Counted from the first letter of the stretch, positions 12,801-24,432 are shown. The stretch: DNA of 64,000 bases from Ulota crispa (GCA_963920765.1 OY987243.1:20827419-20891418), one strand, 5' to 3'. Program-made: numbers and translations. The notes: generated by a model from the sequence alone, not told the origin.

Positions 12801-15800
12801 GGAATTGGCGATAAGTAGTATTAGAGACTTTGGTGGTGCCTTGTAGGACATGGTGATGAGGTCCTTGGGGTTTTTAGCATGCTTTATCATGGGTGGATTA
12901 GTTGTGAATGAGGGGAAGGAGGGTGGAGGGATCAGGGAGTATGGAGAGGGCGAGCTTCCAGACATGGGAAGTGCCGGGAGGCGTGCAGCAGTTCACCCTG
13001 CCGGAGCTCAAGAAGGCCACCAAGGGCTTTGACAGAGCTAATGAGATTGGCGAGGGTGGGTTTGGCAAAGTGTTTGTGGGCACTTTTCCTGGTGGCCGCT
13101 CACTTGCCATCAAACGGGCTGGTTTTGCAAATTCATCCGAGTCTGACCGTGGCCAGTTCCGAAATGAGGTACCTCCTTCGCTTTGTTTACCTTCTCTGGC
13201 AAAAGGTTCTCATTTCCTCCACTTTAGCAGTTAGGAGAATTCACCCTTCAGGGCAAAAGAAAGACTTGAGCTTGCATGGCACTTAATGAGTGACCTCTAT
13301 TTGTCTTCCTTCCTTTTGTAGCTTTTGATCCCTTTGCTCTCAAATAAGCTCAAAATTGTGAACCAAACAATTGACCTTTAAGGTATCTTGCTAAAACCGT
13401 TCTGATTATATATCTTTCTCTTGTCACTTTTGTTGTCACATGGCACAGCAATTGGAGAGAGAGAGACTGCAGTAGAGAGTCATACTCTTTCTTTCATTCA
13501 CATTTTGAGAGTTTCATCATACTACTGTACTAAAATCACAAGGACCTCTGTAATATCACATCCCAACTTCTGTAATATCATATCTCCACTCTCTATGGTA
13601 TTACCACATAGATATAATTTGAAGACTTATTGCAATTTTTTCTTTGCATTCTATCAAACATATGAAAATCCTAATAAATTTCTAATGGTGAATGCATAGT
13701 GTACCTAGCGCCAACCGCTAGTTGATTTATAAGACTGGATAGTTTTGATCTAGTTTGCCGGAGAGGGTTATGTTCCATAATTGGCTGACTGCTTTGTGGC
13801 TTGACCAGTTATGTAGTACATGTTTGTTTATTCAAGGATTTCATTAGCATATGTGCAATTTCTGTTGCTCAACAAAAGATTTGTAATAGTCTGCTTTGAA
13901 AACACGTCGTCTTAATGAATATAACAAATGTGGTGGTTTTGCCAATTTTGGCTATTAGATCTAAACAATAGTCATAACATGATTTTTTGGGGGTTATCAG
14001 GTGTTGTTGTTAAGTAGGCTTCACCACAAGAACTTGGTACGGCTGGAGGGCTTCTGCGACGATGGCAAGCAGCAGGTTTTTGATCATTCCTCTTTAGTTT
14101 CTTTGTTGCCAAATACTTGCTTGCTCTTTTTTGTATAAACATGTTCAGTTTAATATACTTTAATATGAACCAGCATCTTCATTGAACAGTGGCAAGTTGA
14201 ACTCTTTTGGAATGCTCCAAAATACAAACTGTGTAGTTCTCTAAATGCTGAATTCATTTTACGTCTTGTGCCAATAGATTCTGGTGTATGAATACATGAA
14301 AATGGGAAATCTTCATAGCCATATCCATGGGAGTCATGAAGGTACAAACCCACCCTCTTCTGGATGTTAATTTCTTCACATTGTTAGAGCAAACTTCCAT
14401 GCTGGCTCTTGGATTGGAAAACCCAGAAATGGCTAAACAATTCTACATTGCAAACTTGTTCGTCGTGAGTTTTACAATTCCAACCAGTATGGAAGTTTGC
14501 CCTTATTCTTGCACCAGCAATGAACTTTGTCATTTAGCCACGTGTTGTTGACTCATTGGCTTGATGATTTACAAGAATGTTTTCATCTACTTTAGGTACA
14601 AATTTAAACTAAAATTTTGATTTGAATTTGAATTTCAACCGGCTTTATTTTCCCTCAATATTTTGGTTGGCTTAGACCTACCATGCACATGTTGCTCCAA
14701 AATTTGGTCACTTGATATGAATGAAGCCAGTTGCTTGTTGATGGATGTCACGTTTTCATTGCTGATACTTTTGGGGACCTACATAACCACAAAGTAGGAA
14801 CAAAGTTATACTAGAACCTATGCTCATGATAGTTGAATGTAGTGTTTGGGGGTGTTTTGAGCTTCGTTGGCAAAATTCCGGCATTTCTTATTTTTAACCG
14901 GTTATTCAAATTTCAACCGGTTTTTTTGCCATTTCATTTGGCTGACTTTCTGTTGTTTTTTTTGGATTTCCCTGCTCATTAGTTAGATGCACTTGTATAT
15001 AAATTTTTTTTTTCCTTTTCAACAGGAATATTCAATTTGTTTATTGAATTTGAAAGAGCAATCTGTTCATGTGAAAGTAACTAATACTTGTTCTTTGATG
15101 AAAATGTCTAAATTTGCAGGTGAGATAATGATATTGGATTGGTACAAGAGGCTGGAGATTGCTGTTAATGTCGCCCAAGGCTTGGACTACTTGCATTCCT
15201 TTGCAGTATGAACACTTTTTTTTTAACGCTAATTTGTATTGACTGGTTTTGCTTCTTTGCATTCTAGTTCTATTCAAGTTTTTGAGAGCACTGAACAAAA
15301 TATTGAGAGTAGTCTTCTAGTAAAATTTAAATTACTATTGGCAAGAGGTCAATGATTTTACTCAATGGGTCCATAATTTTTATACAGGATCCTCCTGTTA
15401 TACACCGAGATGTGAAGCCCACCAACATCCTGCTTGATGATAATCTTGTTGCCAAATTGGCTGATTTTGGCATCTCCAAAGAGTCATCGGAGATGGAGAC
15501 CCATGTGTCTACTGGGCCAGCCGGTACAGCAGGGTATGTAAATCATCACCTTGCTCTCTCAATGTTTTTAATCACATCTATCTTCAGATGGTACTTTTTA
15601 ATTTACAATGTTGGTACACTATCCATCCATATCTAAGTCCTTTTCTAGTTAAGTAGTTGTCAGACCTGAGTGATATCATTTTGTTGAGATATATTCTACA
15701 AGGGTTGTTCTCTCTCGTGGAACTTATTTCATGATTGTTCTATCAAAAGAAAGGTGATACAGTTGATGTCATTTGCCATTAGTTGTTTTGAAGACCAAAC

Positions 15801-18800
15801 AATTAATGAAGATTCATGAAATGATGTTTGTCATCACTATCCACCCAATTTGACACACCTATATCACTTATTTATGTCTTACACGAGGCATCCAAGATGT
15901 ACAATTGTGGCCATCAACATTGTGCATGTAAACATAGTTTGAAAAACGTTTATGAGGTAGCATTTCTTTATACGCTGACATTTTTATGTGATTTTTTGTG
16001 AAGGTAGTGAGAGGACATCGGATGTGGTATTAGAGATAGTTTGCATGTAAATGGTTTCTTACGTGGTTACTTTGTAATGCAGGTACTTTGACCCTCAATA
16101 CTTTTTGCGTCGCCAATTGACCACAGCCAGTGACGTGTACAGCTTTGGTGTGGTTCTTTTGGAGCTCATTAGTGGGCGCAAAGCAATTGAATTCAATTGC
16201 CCTCAAGAGGAGGAATCCAATCTTATTGAATGGGTGAGATCAGCATTCCCACGTTCCCATTTGTCATTGCCCTTTAATATTTGCATCAAAGGTGACCACC
16301 GGAAATAAGAATTGCTTAACCCATTAATTGATGTAATATTTAATCAAATATGGACTTTTCTTGTAAATTTGAACTTTAAAGGCTTGAATTTATTGGTAAA
16401 TCTCTAGATAGAATTACATTGAGAGAGAAATCAAGGTACAAGTATTGACTTGTTTACTAAGGATCTCTTCATGCAAAATGTTAGGGCTACAAAGATGCAT
16501 TGCTCTAATTTCTTTGTGCCTAACAAAAGTGTGTTAACCCTTAAAGAATGTTGCCTACCAAAAGTGTTGGCTGTATTCATTAAAGGACCATTTAATATTT
16601 GAAGAATTGGCTTTATGACAAATGTCAAAAATTCCCCAAAAAATCCTAGTTGACCATTAGTATGTCTGTAACTTAGTTTTGAAACTTACAACTCCAATGA
16701 GGTTCATGTGCTACCCAAGTGCCCCGTCCCTATACAACGCGGGAGAGCGTATTCAAAACAACATCTTTTAGGGGTTAACCATGCCGACTTTGCAAAGTCC
16801 ATATTTACATCAACATGACAAAACCCTCGTCAACTTGTTTTAGGTGTTGTTGGTGACCTCAATTACTTCAAAAACATCGACACCTTGTTTGTAATCAAGT
16901 TGAAAAAGGACTTTTAGTTTTGAGTTTCAAACTTAATATATCAGTATATCCATAGTAGTTTTAGTAGATAATACTTTATTGGTACAACTTAAGCTTTAAA
17001 ATTTACAATTTGCATTCATATGTTCAGAATACTTCTCCGTGTTATACTTTATGATGGATATATCTATATGTGCTCTTTGGGCGTTGAGAATGATATGTGA
17101 TTATGTGGCTTGGATTGTCTTAATCTTGGTCAGACTAAGGAGAAGATGGAACCGGGTCATGGTGGAATTGAAAGCATAGTGGATCCCAAATTGGAGGAAA
17201 ACTATCCACGTGATATCTTTGTAGCCCTTGTGGAATTGGGATTGAAGTGTTCATCATTTAAAAGAAGTTTTCGGCCTACAATGAAGGTATGAAATGGTTG
17301 ACTTTTTCCATGAACTTTCAATTATTAGTTAAATTTTGATCCTTTATAATGAGGTCCTTAGAAACTCAAGCTGTTCTTTGAAACTAAATAAGATAAATGT
17401 AAGCTACAAAAGGACATGTTTGGTTTTTTATGACTTATTGTTATGGACCAAAGTTCTTCTACACCAGAAATCCTTATTAGGAACAATCCATTTTGTTTTT
17501 TCATGAATTTGTGAGTTGTCTGTGACTCTTGATCTTCTATTTCTGATAGATACTGGTTTTCCTTTCTTCAAGTATATATCGCCTACGCTACATAAACATG
17601 CACAAAAATAATAGAGTAATTTTGTGGTTGTAGCTTAATTATTCACACTAGGCTCAGTAAGGATTTCTGTACAATTAACAAAAAAAAAGGATAGTTATGA
17701 ATAAGATTATAAAAACATTTTCATACTTGGTGTTAATAATGGTGGTAGCAACTTGAATTTTGTCCAAAAGTGTACCAAAACACGTTCTTGAACTAATTGC
17801 TGATGCAGTCTTTTATACTCCACTCAATATTTGGTTTGTACACTTATTATAGAAGATTGATTATTATGTTTGAGGCATACGGGTGTCATATGCCATTTGA
17901 ATGAGGGCATGTATTATAAAATTTATCTCATAAGGATTGTCTCCCCTTTTCCTTGAACTTTTTATCATTTCTAACAGTTATAAAAAATAGCAATGGTAGG
18001 TGGATGATATGAAATGATGCCAATTGGACCCATGCTAATATAGATATCAGTCATTTAGCTAAACTCAAAGGATGGACTTAAACAATCCATTCCGAAATTG
18101 GGACTTGATTGTGAAGTACATTACTAGATTAAGTTGAGGTACAAGGATGCAACAAATCAAACGAAGGTGAAGCCAACAATTAGAAGAATATTTCATGAGA
18201 GGATTGTCTTTTGTCCTTGGAATCCATGCACAAGCGTCCTTATTTTCAAGATTAATTTAGCATAATAACCGAAAAGATGAGTGATTGAGGTCATGTTTTG
18301 TAAACGCTTGTTGTTTTGAAAACAAGCAACTATGGTATTAAAAGCTCTATTTTTGTAGCATTGGCTTGTCTTTTGAGTAAGGTACTTAGTTTTCAAACTT
18401 GTTTGGGTAGCTTCTTTTGATACAAAGCCTCCTCCATGCAGTTTAGAACCAATAAATTGACTACTAAAGGTCTAAGAGAAGATGCCTTTAGTCACTATCT
18501 CCTCAACAACTATCACTATATATCTCATCTATAGCAGATCAATGGTGTACATGTTTGCAAGTTTCTTTTTGGTGGACATATTTTGCAAGTTTCTTTTTGG
18601 ACATTTTTTGCACGTTTATTTTTGGTGGACACCTTTTGCAAGTTTCTTTTTGGTGGACGTTACTCCATTTACAATTACCTAACAAAGATGAAGTTGTGTG
18701 GCAGTGTGTATTGAGTATACTGGAGCCTTTGTTGCAAGAAGCAGAGAGATCATCACCATTACAGGGAAATGGGTTATCTCGGTGGCCTTCGGAGTTGCCA

Positions 18801-18938
18801 CTGCTGGGGCCATCTCTGAGGACTCTCAGCATTGCAAGTGACTCCCTCACCTCGGATGAGGGCTCCATGCAAGGCCCGCACCTCCGCCGTGAATCTAGTA
18901 CTCGCATAGAAATGAACACCGTGCTTTTGCCACGTTGA
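3895..18938 (+). CDS. LRR receptor-like kinase, 23 exons, LRR VIII-1 type
   Basis: Plasma-membrane receptor kinase, ligand unknown. Exons: 3895-4000, 4578-4710, 5218-5388, 6031-6105, 7351-7422, 7591-7665, 7772-7843, 7940-8011, 8197-8268, 8374-8445, 9236-9313, 9600-9656, 9954-10054, 10216-10281, 10917-11093, 12936-13168, 14001-14075, 14278-14341, 15120-15205, 15388-15533, 16083-16233, 17134-17286, 18705-18938. They total 2541 nt, all in frame with GT-AG introns, giving 846 residues. A signal peptide covers 1-31 (VFA cleavage). An LRR N-cap ([17 protein letters not shown]) is followed by repeats at about 80-340, many on single 72-nt phase-2 exons. A cysteine-rich segment (CPPCPSG, CICYAG) precedes a membrane helix near 416-441. 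The kinase has glycine loop [12 protein letters not shown], Lys near 526 (LAIKRA), IHRDVKPTN with Asp near 627, DFG near 645, and GTAGYFDPQYF, so it should be catalytically active. The kinase and exon pattern resemble the plant LRR VIII-1 group that includes HPCA1; orthology is not shown. Exon joins are by eye. Confidence 0.92.
5471..5974. mobile_element. 4-bp-TSD MITE, family B copy 1 (contains a nested copy)
   Basis: In kinase intron 3. It begins AACACCATATTAGG and ends CCTAGCATGGTGTT, with AACT duplicated on both sides (5467-5470 and 5975-5978). Removing the nested element at 5522-5779 leaves about 245 bp, the usual size. Other family B copies are at 22133-22389 and 49303-49555. Confidence 0.85.
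5522..5779. mobile_element. 4-bp-TSD MITE, family A copy 1, nested in family B
   Basis: It starts AACGTCATATTCATTAAC and ends AACAAATATGATGTT, flanked by TCCA on both sides (5518-5521 and 5780-5783). The matching part of the family B copy at 22133-22389 reads uninterrupted through a single TCCA, so the insertion and its 4-bp duplication are confirmed by an empty site. Confidence 0.85.
6330..6644 (-). mobile_element. Family P repeat, reverse copy
   Basis: In kinase intron 4. It is a reverse-complement relative of the repeats at about 10400-10790 and 49270-51245. All share a block reading CAATCTTATCACAAAA and a block around TACACCACAACACTCTCTTAG. Ends are approximate; it abuts the Stowaway-like element at 6645. 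Confidence 0.6.
6645..7230. mobile_element. Stowaway-like (Tc1/mariner) MITE
   Basis: Termini CTCCCTCTGTCCC (from 6647) and its inverted copy GAGACAGAGGGAG (to 7228) are flanked by TA on both sides. This is the classic plant Stowaway terminus and target site. At 582 bp it is longer than a usual Stowaway. It lies in kinase intron 4, and a second copy at 51362-52678 is interrupted. Confidence 0.85.
8846..9080. repeat. Family N dispersed repeat (copy 1)
   Basis: In kinase intron 11. It contains a block reading TTTGCAAAACATAAGGAGAT that also occurs, with flanking similarity, near 19150-19370 and 33950-34080. Termini are not clear. Confidence 0.45.
10400..10790 (+). mobile_element. Family P repeat (uninterrupted copy)
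   Basis: In kinase intron 14. It matches the blocks of the nested copy at 49270-51245 in the same orientation and so serves as the uninterrupted reference for that nest. Ends are approximate. Confidence 0.6.
11102..11339. mobile_element. 4-bp-TSD MITE, family A copy 2
   Basis: Termini AACATCATATTTGTTAAT and ATTAACGAATATGGTGTT are flanked by ACAA on both sides (11098-11101 and 11340-11343). It sits 8 bp downstream of the splice donor of the exon encoding the membrane helix, so it is an early-intron insertion. Confidence 0.85.
11706..11960. mobile_element. 4-bp-TSD MITE, family A-related copy 3
   Basis: Termini AACACCATATAAAGTAAAG and CTTTACCTGATATGGTGTT are flanked by CAAC on both sides (11702-11705 and 11961-11964). 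The interior has the family's palindromic block around AGGTGATCACCT. It lies in the same kinase intron as copy 2, in the opposite orientation judged by the interior. Confidence 0.85.
12131..12449. mobile_element. Long-TIR MITE, family J copy 1
   Basis: The ends GGGAATTTACAAATAGGGGC and its inverted copy are long and imperfect. Each carries short subterminal repeats of the type TAGGGGCAC. A second copy is at 24016-24419. The target duplication is not clear. It lies in kinase intron 15. Confidence 0.65.
13485..13720. repeat. Family H dispersed repeat (copy 1)
   Basis: Inside kinase intron 16. It shares ordered blocks (CATACTACT, AATATCACAT, CATAGATATAATTTGAAGA, then TACCTAGCGCCAAC) with 33190-33500. 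Ends are not defined. Confidence 0.5.
18555..18661. repeat. Pyrimidine-rich minisatellite before the last kinase exon
   Basis: Four direct copies of a unit of about 26-28 bp, core TTGCAAGTTTCTTTTTGG, lie just upstream of the acceptor at 18704. The plus strand is T-rich, so the array contributes pyrimidine tracts to the last intron. Confidence 0.8.
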
Positions 18939-19976
18939 AGGAATTTTTTTTCACTTGTTCTATTCTTTTTTATTTTTAACCACAAACTCTACAGCCTGCA
19001 ATGTTCCCTGATCAGGAGCTGTGCTGCTTTGTATTATTATTAGAATCATGTGTTCTGCCAGATGGATGGACAATTATGAACTGCTGCTGCTTGAAGTGGA
19101 CAAAAATGATGTAACTTTCATTGAGGTCCTCACATATTCAGCTAACTTTACAGTTTTGGACTTCGTTTGCAAAACATAAGAAGATTCCTAAATATTAAGA
19201 GACATAGATCTCTTTGATGTTTAGAATTATAGCTCTTCTGATACTTTTGTTGATTTTTTGATGTTTTGCATGTATTGTATGCAAAATATGAGATCTTTGA
19301 ATGTTTTGCATGAAGATTATTATTTTTGAACTTTTAATTGTTCAGGTTTAGTCAAACCAATTTTGGTTTGGGTTGTGGGAAAGACTATGGAAGAAATCAT
19401 GCGAGTTAAATGCATATTAAAACCTCATATTCGTCAGGAAGGTGACGAATTTGAATGAAAAGGCGCGGTTTGGCATGTTGGCCCCATAAAATGTCCTCAA
19501 TCAAATTCCATCCAAGGCTATTTTGTTTGACAAAAACCTCGTACTAATCCACGTGGAATTGGAGGGAGTGTCCACATTCTTTTCGATCCCACGCTTTTCT
19601 AAATTGATTCTAGGCACTCAAGTTGTATTGCAAGTTAACATATATACATAAAAATATGACTTCTTTTAGTTGACACTGCTGTCACATGTCGGCAACTCTT
19701 GTACCAATAGGGGTGTTCTCAAAACTAGTGATACAAATCTTCAAAACGGGGAGGTGCGAGGATTTAAACCTCTTGCATGTAAGAAACTGGATTTTGAGAA
19801 ACAGGCAAATAAAGGGAAGTTTAGAATAAGTTAGGTCAATGAACTTCTGGCAATGAAACATGTCGAATAAACCTTAAGTTTACACAGAGCAACACCAAGA
19901 ACATGAGACATAGTGATGAAGGGTGCATCATAAATACTGAGTACAAAGTAGAGTGTAATCTTCCCAAACCCTCAAC
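18939..19976. other. Intergenic DNA between two convergent genes
   Basis: This is the 3' flank shared by the kinase (+) and the acetyltransferase (-). It holds a family N repeat near 19150-19370 and no recognisable gene. Confidence 0.6.
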
Positions 19977-22900
19977 TCAAAGGTCTTCTGGCGACGTTAA
20001 TTGAAGGACCATTCTATAGGCATCCCTGTCAATAGCATAATAAGCTTTCACAGTGGTCTCCACGACGAACCCGTTCTTCCTGTACAAAGCAACAGCAGCA
20101 GAGCGAGTTGGATCTACGTGGAGATTGACACATTGGAGTCTTCTGTCTCGAACCTGTTGAACGGCTGCATGTGTCAGTGCTTCACCGTATCCTTGTCTCC
20201 GGCAAGTATCTCTTACTGTAACGATACAAGTACTTCAATCAGAAAGTTCACCCATTGAAACATGAGCACGAGGAAGCAATTTCAGTTCAGACCACGTCCT
20301 CATCTATCTATCTACCTACACTACTAAGTGGGAGGATTTTCCTAAGAGCGCCCTTTTCTAGAACCTTCTAAAACTTTTTGTTATAGGTTGAAGCAACAAA
20401 AGACGCCCAAGATACAGAACACCAAGGGTCCTCCAACCATGCTCTTTTCCAAAAATTTCTTGAACTTTTTAGAGGAAGTTAAAATAATAAAGGATGCTTC
20501 AAATATTGAACACCAACCAAACGCCCTCCATCCATGTGTTAGAAATCATAGAGGACACCCAAGATATAGAACACCAAGGGTCCTCCAACCATGTTCTTTT
20601 CCAAAATTTTCTAGAACTTTTTGGCAGAAGTTGAAATAATAAAGGATGCTTCAAATATTGAACACCAACCAAACAGCCTCCATCCATGTGTTAGAAATCA
20701 ATAAAATGCCAAGCGCCCCCTAGCAAAGTATATGAAGAGTATCATTGTGATGAAACCAACTGGTGTTGTTGGTCTCAAAAAAGGATCAAAATGATGGTGC
20801 ATGAAAGTGACTCTAAACCTATTGTGAGATATTAATTTTTTGTATAGTACATCAAGATTAGATTCTAGACCAATTGATTTGTGGGACATCAATTTTCTCT
20901 ATTAGATTCTAGACTGATTGATTTGTGAGACATCAATTTCCTCTAAAGTTGAATGTTGAATGTTGCGTTACCCTATATGTCCAACTTATGCAAAGCGTGT
21001 GCATGTATACTAGTTACCAATATGGAGAAGGGGACAGAAAGATCCATTCCTCACTCAAACCTATATGTCCAACTTACGCAAAGCGTGTGCATGTATACTA
21101 GTTATCAATATGGAGAAGGGGACAGAAAGATCCATTCCTCCCTCAAACCTTCCCGTGCAATCAATTCTTCATCAAATCTAAAACCAATTATATACTTCAA
21201 CCAAAAGCTTAGAAAGGAGAATAACATACATTAAATTTGGAAGAGTAGATTATTCCAAATCCAAATCTTTAACCCATGCCAAGTGCAATTCTTACATTAT
21301 CAAATATGCTAAATTCACCAACTTCAAGTCTTTCACCAACATCTTTCTAGTTTTTAACCACCTTGTAGAGCTTGAAATTGCCTCAACTCAACTCAAGCTT
21401 CTTGTAAACTAAGAATAGATTGAGAATGTACTAGTGCTAAATGGTGGACTTGTAATGTTTTTAAGAAAAAAGTTAATCATATTTTTTTCAAAGGTTTTTT
21501 GTTAACACTTCTCCTAATTTGATTCATGTCAAATTTAATGCATTGTGTCCCTCTTTTTGAGCTTTCAAAATAGATAATTATTAGTTTTAGATTTGGTAAA
21601 GTATGGATTGCGTGGAAGGGGTTTGATTGAGAAATGGATCTTCTTGTCCCCTACTCTATTCTAACATAAATTTAGAAGCCAGAAATTCTCAGTCAGAGTG
21701 CCACAGTTGCTCGATGAAAAAGCACGTTCTCAAAGATGCATTGCATACTAGATTTCTGAGCTGGCACTTTTGGGATTGATTCACATATGACTCTTTGTAT
21801 AGCTCTCTCTCAATGAAAAGGATCTAAAACTGACTCAATTTTGGCTTTTCACACTACTCTGGAGGTCGAGGAACCAAACTGGAATACACAGGTCCTGCTG
21901 CAGAGGAGTGACATCTACGTACATGCCAAGAATTAAATATAAGAAAAGATTGGAGTACCTGCGAGCTTAGTAATGGACGCTGCAAGTGAGGTCCATGAAT
22001 ACATCAGATACCCGGCAACGTTTGCAGGATCTATAATCTCCTCCACGTCTCTTACTCCCTTCACTGCGTCGTCTTTAATAACATAGAGCACGGTTTGGTT
22101 CCTCTTTTTGACTTCCTGCCCAAAACAGTCAGAACACCATATTAGGTAAATTGGGAAAAACAATACATTTTGGGATTTTCACTATTTTTTCATTACGTAT
22201 AATTTAACATATTACAATAAAGAAAGCGTGCACTTCCTTGTACAAAACGTGAAGTCTCAGAGGTTGCCTCCAAGAATTCCAAATAATTACAACTTTGAGC
22301 TATAGCTATGCCTACATTTACTGTACGTAAGATTAAGGTGGAATACAAAATGGTCCCTCTATTTTTCCCAATTTACCTAATATGGTGTTTCAGGCTAAAT
22401 GATCAAATGAGCGACTTCACTCATACTATCTCCGATTTTACAAACTCTCATGCAATCAATCAAACAAGAGACCAGAAACACATGATTTTGAAATAACACG
22501 TCAAGCGATCGCTACTGCGACATAGAGAACACTGAGTAGACGTTTTTATCATTGCTGGCGATTTGAAAGCTTTTCAACGATTCTTCACGTAGTGTTGGAT
22601 TACTTCCTGCATTACACAACTCTTCCTTTTCACTAGTTTTCCTACAAACTTGTTTTCACGCAAAAGAAATTATTTTCTATTCGTCAAATTAGGGTTTCAT
22701 CGGAAGGGTTTAGGGTTTTAGACATGAGGAATTTCAGAATAGCGTTCGATCAGCAATTTGGAGCAGGTGGATTCCTACATTCTAATATCCACAGAGGAGG
22801 GCTTCAATTATCAAGGAGAAGATTTTTAGAAGTCTTCCTGCTTTGCACAACTCTTCCTTTCTACTGGTTTTCCTGCAAGCTTGTTTTCACGCAAAAGAAA

Positions 22901-23432
22901 TTATTTTCTACCTGTCCAATTAGGGTTTCATCGGAAGGAATTAGGGTTTTAGACTTGAGGAATTTCAGAGTAGCGTTCGATCAGCAATTTGGAGCAGGTG
23001 GGTGCCTACATTCTAATATCTACAGCAAAGGTGCTTCAATCATCAAGGAGAAGATTTTTTAGAGCGTCCACGTGCGATGAACTGAGCGTTCGATTCCAGA
23101 TCAAGTGAGATGAAATTGATTGGGGAAGTTGAGAATTTAAATTCTCAACGCGGTTTACTGCGTAACTTTTTGTGTGCAATACTGGCATTAGATAAAAGGA
23201 AATTTTCGCGACGGATTTACCATCCAGCATCAAAAGCACAAGGGCAGTAATAAGAGCCAACCTGAGCGAAGGAGGACGAAAGAGACTCGTGCTTCGGGAA
23301 GATGCGACGCTCCAATCGCGAGAATTCTTCCACCAGAAGTGTGTTGATGGATGATGATGAGGAGCGAGACAACAGAGGCGGCAGCGTTCTCACACGCCAT
23401 GCAATATGGGCAGTGTCCGTGGCCATGGCCAT
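19977..23432 (-). CDS. GNAT-family N-acetyltransferase, three exons
   Basis: Acetyl-CoA-dependent N-acetyltransferase, acceptor unknown. On the minus strand the exons are 23432-23262, 22115-21959 and 20215-19977. The joins are phase 0 and phase 1 with GT-AG ends, giving 188 residues (567 nt with the stop). The product reads through the GNAT order: RLERRIFPKHESL (N-terminal helix), EVKKRNQTVLYVI (strand), VAGYLMYSW, ITKLAVRDTCRRQGYGEAL (motif A; the acetyl-CoA loop is RRQGYG), NLHVDPTRSAAVALYRKNGF (motif B) and YYAIDRDAYRMVL (C-terminal tyrosines). The Val of KLAV is split by intron 2, which supports the join. The first 35 residues are Ala/Arg/Ser-rich with few acids and could be an organelle transit peptide; that is inference. 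The start is the first Met after an in-frame stop. Both introns carry repeats. Confidence 0.88.
20406..20700. repeat. Tandem duplication, 152-bp period
   Basis: A 143-bp segment at 20406-20548 is repeated with few differences at 20558-20700. It lies in intron 2 of the acetyltransferase gene. Confidence 0.9.
20860..20947. repeat. Tandem duplication, 44-bp period
   Basis: A unit starting AGATTCTAGACCAATTGAT (20860) repeats at 20904 with few changes. It lies in intron 2 of the acetyltransferase gene. Confidence 0.85.
20972..21147. repeat. Tandem duplication, 88-bp period
   Basis: A unit starting CCTATATGTCCAACTTA (20972) repeats almost exactly from 21060. It lies in intron 2 of the acetyltransferase gene. 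Confidence 0.92.
22133..22389. mobile_element. 4-bp-TSD MITE, family B copy 2
   Basis: Termini AACACCATATTAGG and CCTAATATGGTGTT are flanked by TCAG on both sides (22129-22132 and 22390-22393). At 257 bp it is uninterrupted, so it is the reference for the nested copy at 5471-5974. It lies in intron 1 of the acetyltransferase gene, 17 bp from the 3' acceptor of that intron (exon 2 starts at 22115 on the minus strand). Confidence 0.9.
22603..23061. repeat. Tandem duplication, 231-bp period
   Basis: The segment 22603-22833 is repeated at 22834-23061. The period is a multiple of three and a plus-strand frame stays open across both copies (22724-23062). The protein from that frame repeats (for example FDQQFGAGG twice). 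It lies in intron 1 of the acetyltransferase gene. I do not call the frame a gene. Confidence 0.9.
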
Positions 23433-23594
23433 GGCCAGGGCTGCATTGCTTGGAATTCCTGCGACAGCCTACGGCGGACAAGAGAGGCCTTGCCCTGGCC
23501 ATGGCCAGATGACCGTCGACGACATCTGATGAGATGCATCCATCGATGAACGAAAGAGGGTTTGTCGTCTGGGATTCCCAGAGAATGCTTTGGT

Positions 23595-23911
23595 TAAGGT
23601 GGGAGTACCCATAAGCATCAGTTTAAGGGTTTTGAACATGATGATTATTAATAAACAACTAGCAAATTGTAGGATCTTGTTAGGAAAACAACAAAAAAAG
23701 TTTACACTTTTGAATGTATTATTTGGATATTGTGAGAATAAGTTGTGATTTTTTAAAGAGCAAGTTGCCATTGCACCCATAACCAACACCAAAGTTTCAT
23801 ATTCACATGTTGTACATTCTTATAATTACATCTATTCATATCCACAGATTTTCCAAGATTTTAGAGGTGACAGTTATGGGGACACTAACACTTATGGGTG
23901 TTCTTACCTTA
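23595..23911. mobile_element. Family L inverted-repeat element (copy 1)
   Basis: Termini TAAGGTGGGAGTACCCATAAG-like and CTTATGGGTGTTCTTACC-like are inverted copies. Two more copies occur at 28757-29031 and 44269-44593 with shared interior blocks (AGCAAATT, TATTATTTGGAT, TCACATGTTGTACAT). The target duplication is unclear. Confidence 0.75.
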
Positions 23912-24015
23912 CTGTAGTTGTGCATATTGCCAACGTTCTCATTAGCAATTCAAAAGAGTTCTCATCACATGTTGTTTCTTTACATGAATAAATTCCAAAT
24001 ATACTATACAAATGA

Positions 24016-24419
24016 GAAAATTACAAGTAGGGGCATGAAAACAAAAACTATTACATATAGGGGCACAATTTCAAAATAATTTATTTGCAAATCTTTGTAA
24101 TTTTTTTTAGTTTAGACAGTGGTTGATTAAGGTATATTACATTAAATATTAGTTAACTTTCAAAAAAATTAAAATTCCCTCCAAATCAAACTTAAATATT
24201 AAAAAATTAGTGAGGGGGATGGTAGTTTTTGGATAGACCTATAAGTTCTTTGAAAGTTAGTTAACTTTAATGTGGTGTATATAAATCAACCAATATTTGA
24301 ACCAAAAAAACTACAAAAACTTACAAATTATTTTAAAATTGTGCCCCTATTTGTAATTATTTTGAATTTGTGCCCCTATTTGTAATATTTTCATGTTCAT
24401 GCCCCTATTTGTAATTTTC
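24016..24419. mobile_element. Long-TIR MITE, family J copy 2
   Basis: The ends GAAAATTACAAGTAGGGGC and GCCCCTATTTGTAATTTTC are inverted, with repeated TAGGGGCA blocks inside each arm. It is related to 12131-12449 and lies 13 bp from the next element. Confidence 0.75.
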
Positions 24420-24432
24420 CATATTTTTTTAT

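Noticed and set aside
18539-18985. 148-residue minus-strand frame over the last kinase exon
   Set aside because: It is the antisense shadow of the real last exon (18705-18938) plus the adjacent minisatellite.
19740-19800. tRNA-like GGTGCGAGGATTTAAACCTC segment
   Set aside because: It cannot be folded into a full cloverleaf with acceptor and T-arm motifs.
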